From assembly GCA_021647205.1 (NCBI GenBank), contig JAKIVD010000019.1, positions 1-64,000 of the forward strand: a DNA stretch of 64,000 nucleotides. The letters are read 5' to 3'. A model generated the notes under the pieces. The model worked only from the letters and a program-made list of their open reading frames with translations. It did not search any database and was not told the origin of the DNA. The stretch comes from Bacteroidales bacterium (GTDB lineage: Bacteria > Bacteroidota > Bacteroidia > Bacteroidales > F082). Shown piece by piece: positions 62,796-64,000 of the stretch. Position 1 is the stretch's first letter. Each line of letters opens with the position of its first letter. The position numbers were made by a program, and so were the translations under genes.

Positions 62796-63992
62796 CTATT
62801 CCGAAATAATCTGATAAGTATCCTTCGCAATCATCAATTCCTCTTTCGTGGGAACCACCAAAACGCAAACTTTTGAATCAATTGCAGTGAGCAATATTTC
62901 CTGCCCCCGGCTAGCTGCATTTTCATGTTTGATTTTTATCCCCATAAATTCAAGTCCTTTTAAAATGCGCTTGCGGGTTTCGGGGTCATTTTCGCCAATG
63001 CCGCCGGTGAATACAATCAGGTCAACACCTCCCAAAGCAGCCGCATAGGCACCGATGTATTTTTTGGCACGGTAGGCATACATTTCGAGTGCCAGTTGCG
63101 CCCGGTGATTGCCATCGTCAGCTGCAATTTCAATGTCGCGCATATCAGAGGAAATACCCGATATCCCCAGCATGCCCGATTTTTTGTTGAGCAGGTTACT
63201 TGTTTCCTTGATGCTGGTTTCCTCTTTTTCAGCCATGTACAGCAAAGCCCCGGGGTCAATATCGCCGGTACGTGTACCCATAATAAGGCCTTCGGCAGGA
63301 GTCATCCCCATGGAAGTATCGAATGATTTTCCATTTTTAATGGCAGCTACCGAAGCCCCGTTACCGAGGTGACAGGTAATGATTTTTTGTTGGTTGATAT
63401 CAACACCCAATATATCACATGCACGGGCTGAAACATATTTATGGCTTGTGCCATGAAACCCAAAACGGCGCACTTTGTATTTTTCGTACAACACATAAGG
63501 GACGGCATACAGATAAACATGTTCGGGCATGCTTTGGTGGAAGGCCGTATCGAAAACACCGACCTGGGGCACATCGGGCAGTAAACGCTGCATAGTGTAA
63601 ATACCCTCCAGATTTGGCGGATTGTGCAGGGGTGCCAATTCCACATTTTTCTCCAGGGCTGCAATTACGGCATCGGTAATGGGGACACTGCCACTGAAAT
63701 CTTCGCCGCCATGCACCACGCGATGCCCAACGGCATCAATTTCCGAGAGCGATTGCAGGCTGCCGTTTTCTTTGCTCACCAAAATATCGAGTACTGTTTG
63801 CATACCTGTTTGGTGATCGGAAATTTCATTTTCAAAAACCGTTTTCTGTCCGGCTTCATTTTCGTGATTTATCCGGCTGCCATCCAGAGCAATTTTTTCA
63901 ACCAGCCCTTTGGCAAGTACCTGCTCTTCGGGCATATTTATCAGTTGGTATTTGATGGAAGAACTTCCACAATTAAGGATGATAATTTTCAT
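62796..63992 (-). CDS. ackA: Acetate kinase
   Basis: A complete 398-residue kinase: IIILNCGSSSIKYQLI at the N-terminus, GHRVVHGGEDF, AFHQSMPEHVYLYAVP, RFGFHGTSHKYV, CHLGNGASVAAIKNGKSFDTSMGMTP and VFTGGIGENDPETRK. It makes acetate and ATP from acetyl phosphate in the cytoplasm, the main energy-yielding step of fermentation. Its start lies eight bases from the window edge, so the usual partner pta, if adjacent, is outside. The window thus has both acetate- and butyrate-forming kinases. Confidence 0.98.
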   Translation of the reverse strand: MKIIILNCGSSSIKYQLINMPEEQVLAKGLVEKIALDGSRINHENEAGQKTVFENEISDHQTGMQTVLDILVSKENGSLQSLSEIDAVGHRVVHGGEDFSGSVPITDAVIAALEKNVELAPLHNPPNLEGIYTMQRLLPDVPQVGVFDTAFHQSMPEHVYLYAVPYVLYEKYKVRRFGFHGTSHKYVSARACDILGVDINQQKIITCHLGNGASVAAIKNGKSFDTSMGMTPAEGLIMGTRTGDIDPGALLYMAEKEETSIKETSNLLNKKSGMLGISGISSDMRDIEIAADDGNHRAQLALEMYAYRAKKYIGAYAAALGGVDLIVFTGGIGENDPETRKRILKGLEFMGIKIKHENAASRGQEILLTAIDSKVCVLVVPTKEELMIAKDTYQIISE

Positions 63993-64000
63993 AAAAATTC

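Overview
The window looks like a chromosomal segment of a fermentative, gliding-type Bacteroidota (Marinilabiliales/Bacteroidales-like). Support comes from type IX secretion (T9SS) type A sorting domains, Bacteroidota promoters with a TAnnTTTG -7 box, the DAHP synthase/chorismate mutase fusion, DUF4837, DUF1501, DUF1800 and DUF5723 family proteins, many lipoproteins, and both phosphate butyryltransferase/butyrate kinase and acetate kinase. No rRNA, tRNA, CRISPR array or complete insertion sequence was seen. Family calls rest on motif reading, not on searches.

Left end (1-7449, minus strand) is an accessory block. It holds a YadA-head-like secreted protein joined through a seven-A slippery tract to an RHS toxin-type protein, a lipoprotein directly downstream that is a candidate immunity protein, a T9SS cargo protein and another lipoprotein. 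At 7450-8440 lies an AT-rich gap with a cluster of AAACGTTT palindromes. At 8441-12270 a FRG-domain gene overlaps a fused type IIG restriction-modification enzyme whose target-recognition part is visibly more AT-rich than the rest.

From 12845 to 28228 the content is mainly housekeeping: three small RNA-binding/cold-shock genes, a tyrosine phosphatase, the ptb-buk pair, a flavodoxin, a LysM lytic transglycosylase, a DUF4837 lipoprotein, a universal stress protein, three surface-polysaccharide genes (one with a ten-G tract), a tRNA-dihydrouridine synthase, a radical SAM protein and a polyprenyl synthase. From 28459 to 37924 come a T9SS/DUF1501/DUF1800 export block, a PhoB/PhoR-like two-component pair, an outer-membrane barrel, a redoxin, a lipoprotein and a GT9 glycosyltransferase. 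From 38068 to 55408 come aroG-chorismate mutase, corA, an O-antigen ligase-like protein, a DUF5723 protein, a truncated thrombospondin-C/PKD protein, an mtnA/class II aldolase/M20 amidohydrolase operon, a sulfotransferase, an FtsB/DivIC-like protein, and the divergent priA and lepA.

The right end (55479-63992) is again accessory. It has a UPF0175 antitoxin-like gene with an apparent toxin scar, an ECF sigma/anti-sigma pair, and a wrecked restriction-modification system (truncated methyltransferase facing a truncated, nonsense-interrupted endonuclease). This sits between two nearly identical ECF promoters, one in front of the sigma gene and one in front of a head-GIN/outer-membrane-barrel gene. 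The segment closes with yebC, a DUF2214 protein and ackA. A dispersed 36-bp inverted repeat occurs three times between genes from 47.8 to 62.8 kb, and a ten-copy GTTNAAA array lies at 62129. The most interesting signals are the A7 junction in front of the RHS tip, the duplicated ECF promoter with R-M debris between its targets, the mosaic type IIG enzyme, and the G10 tract in a glycosyltransferase.
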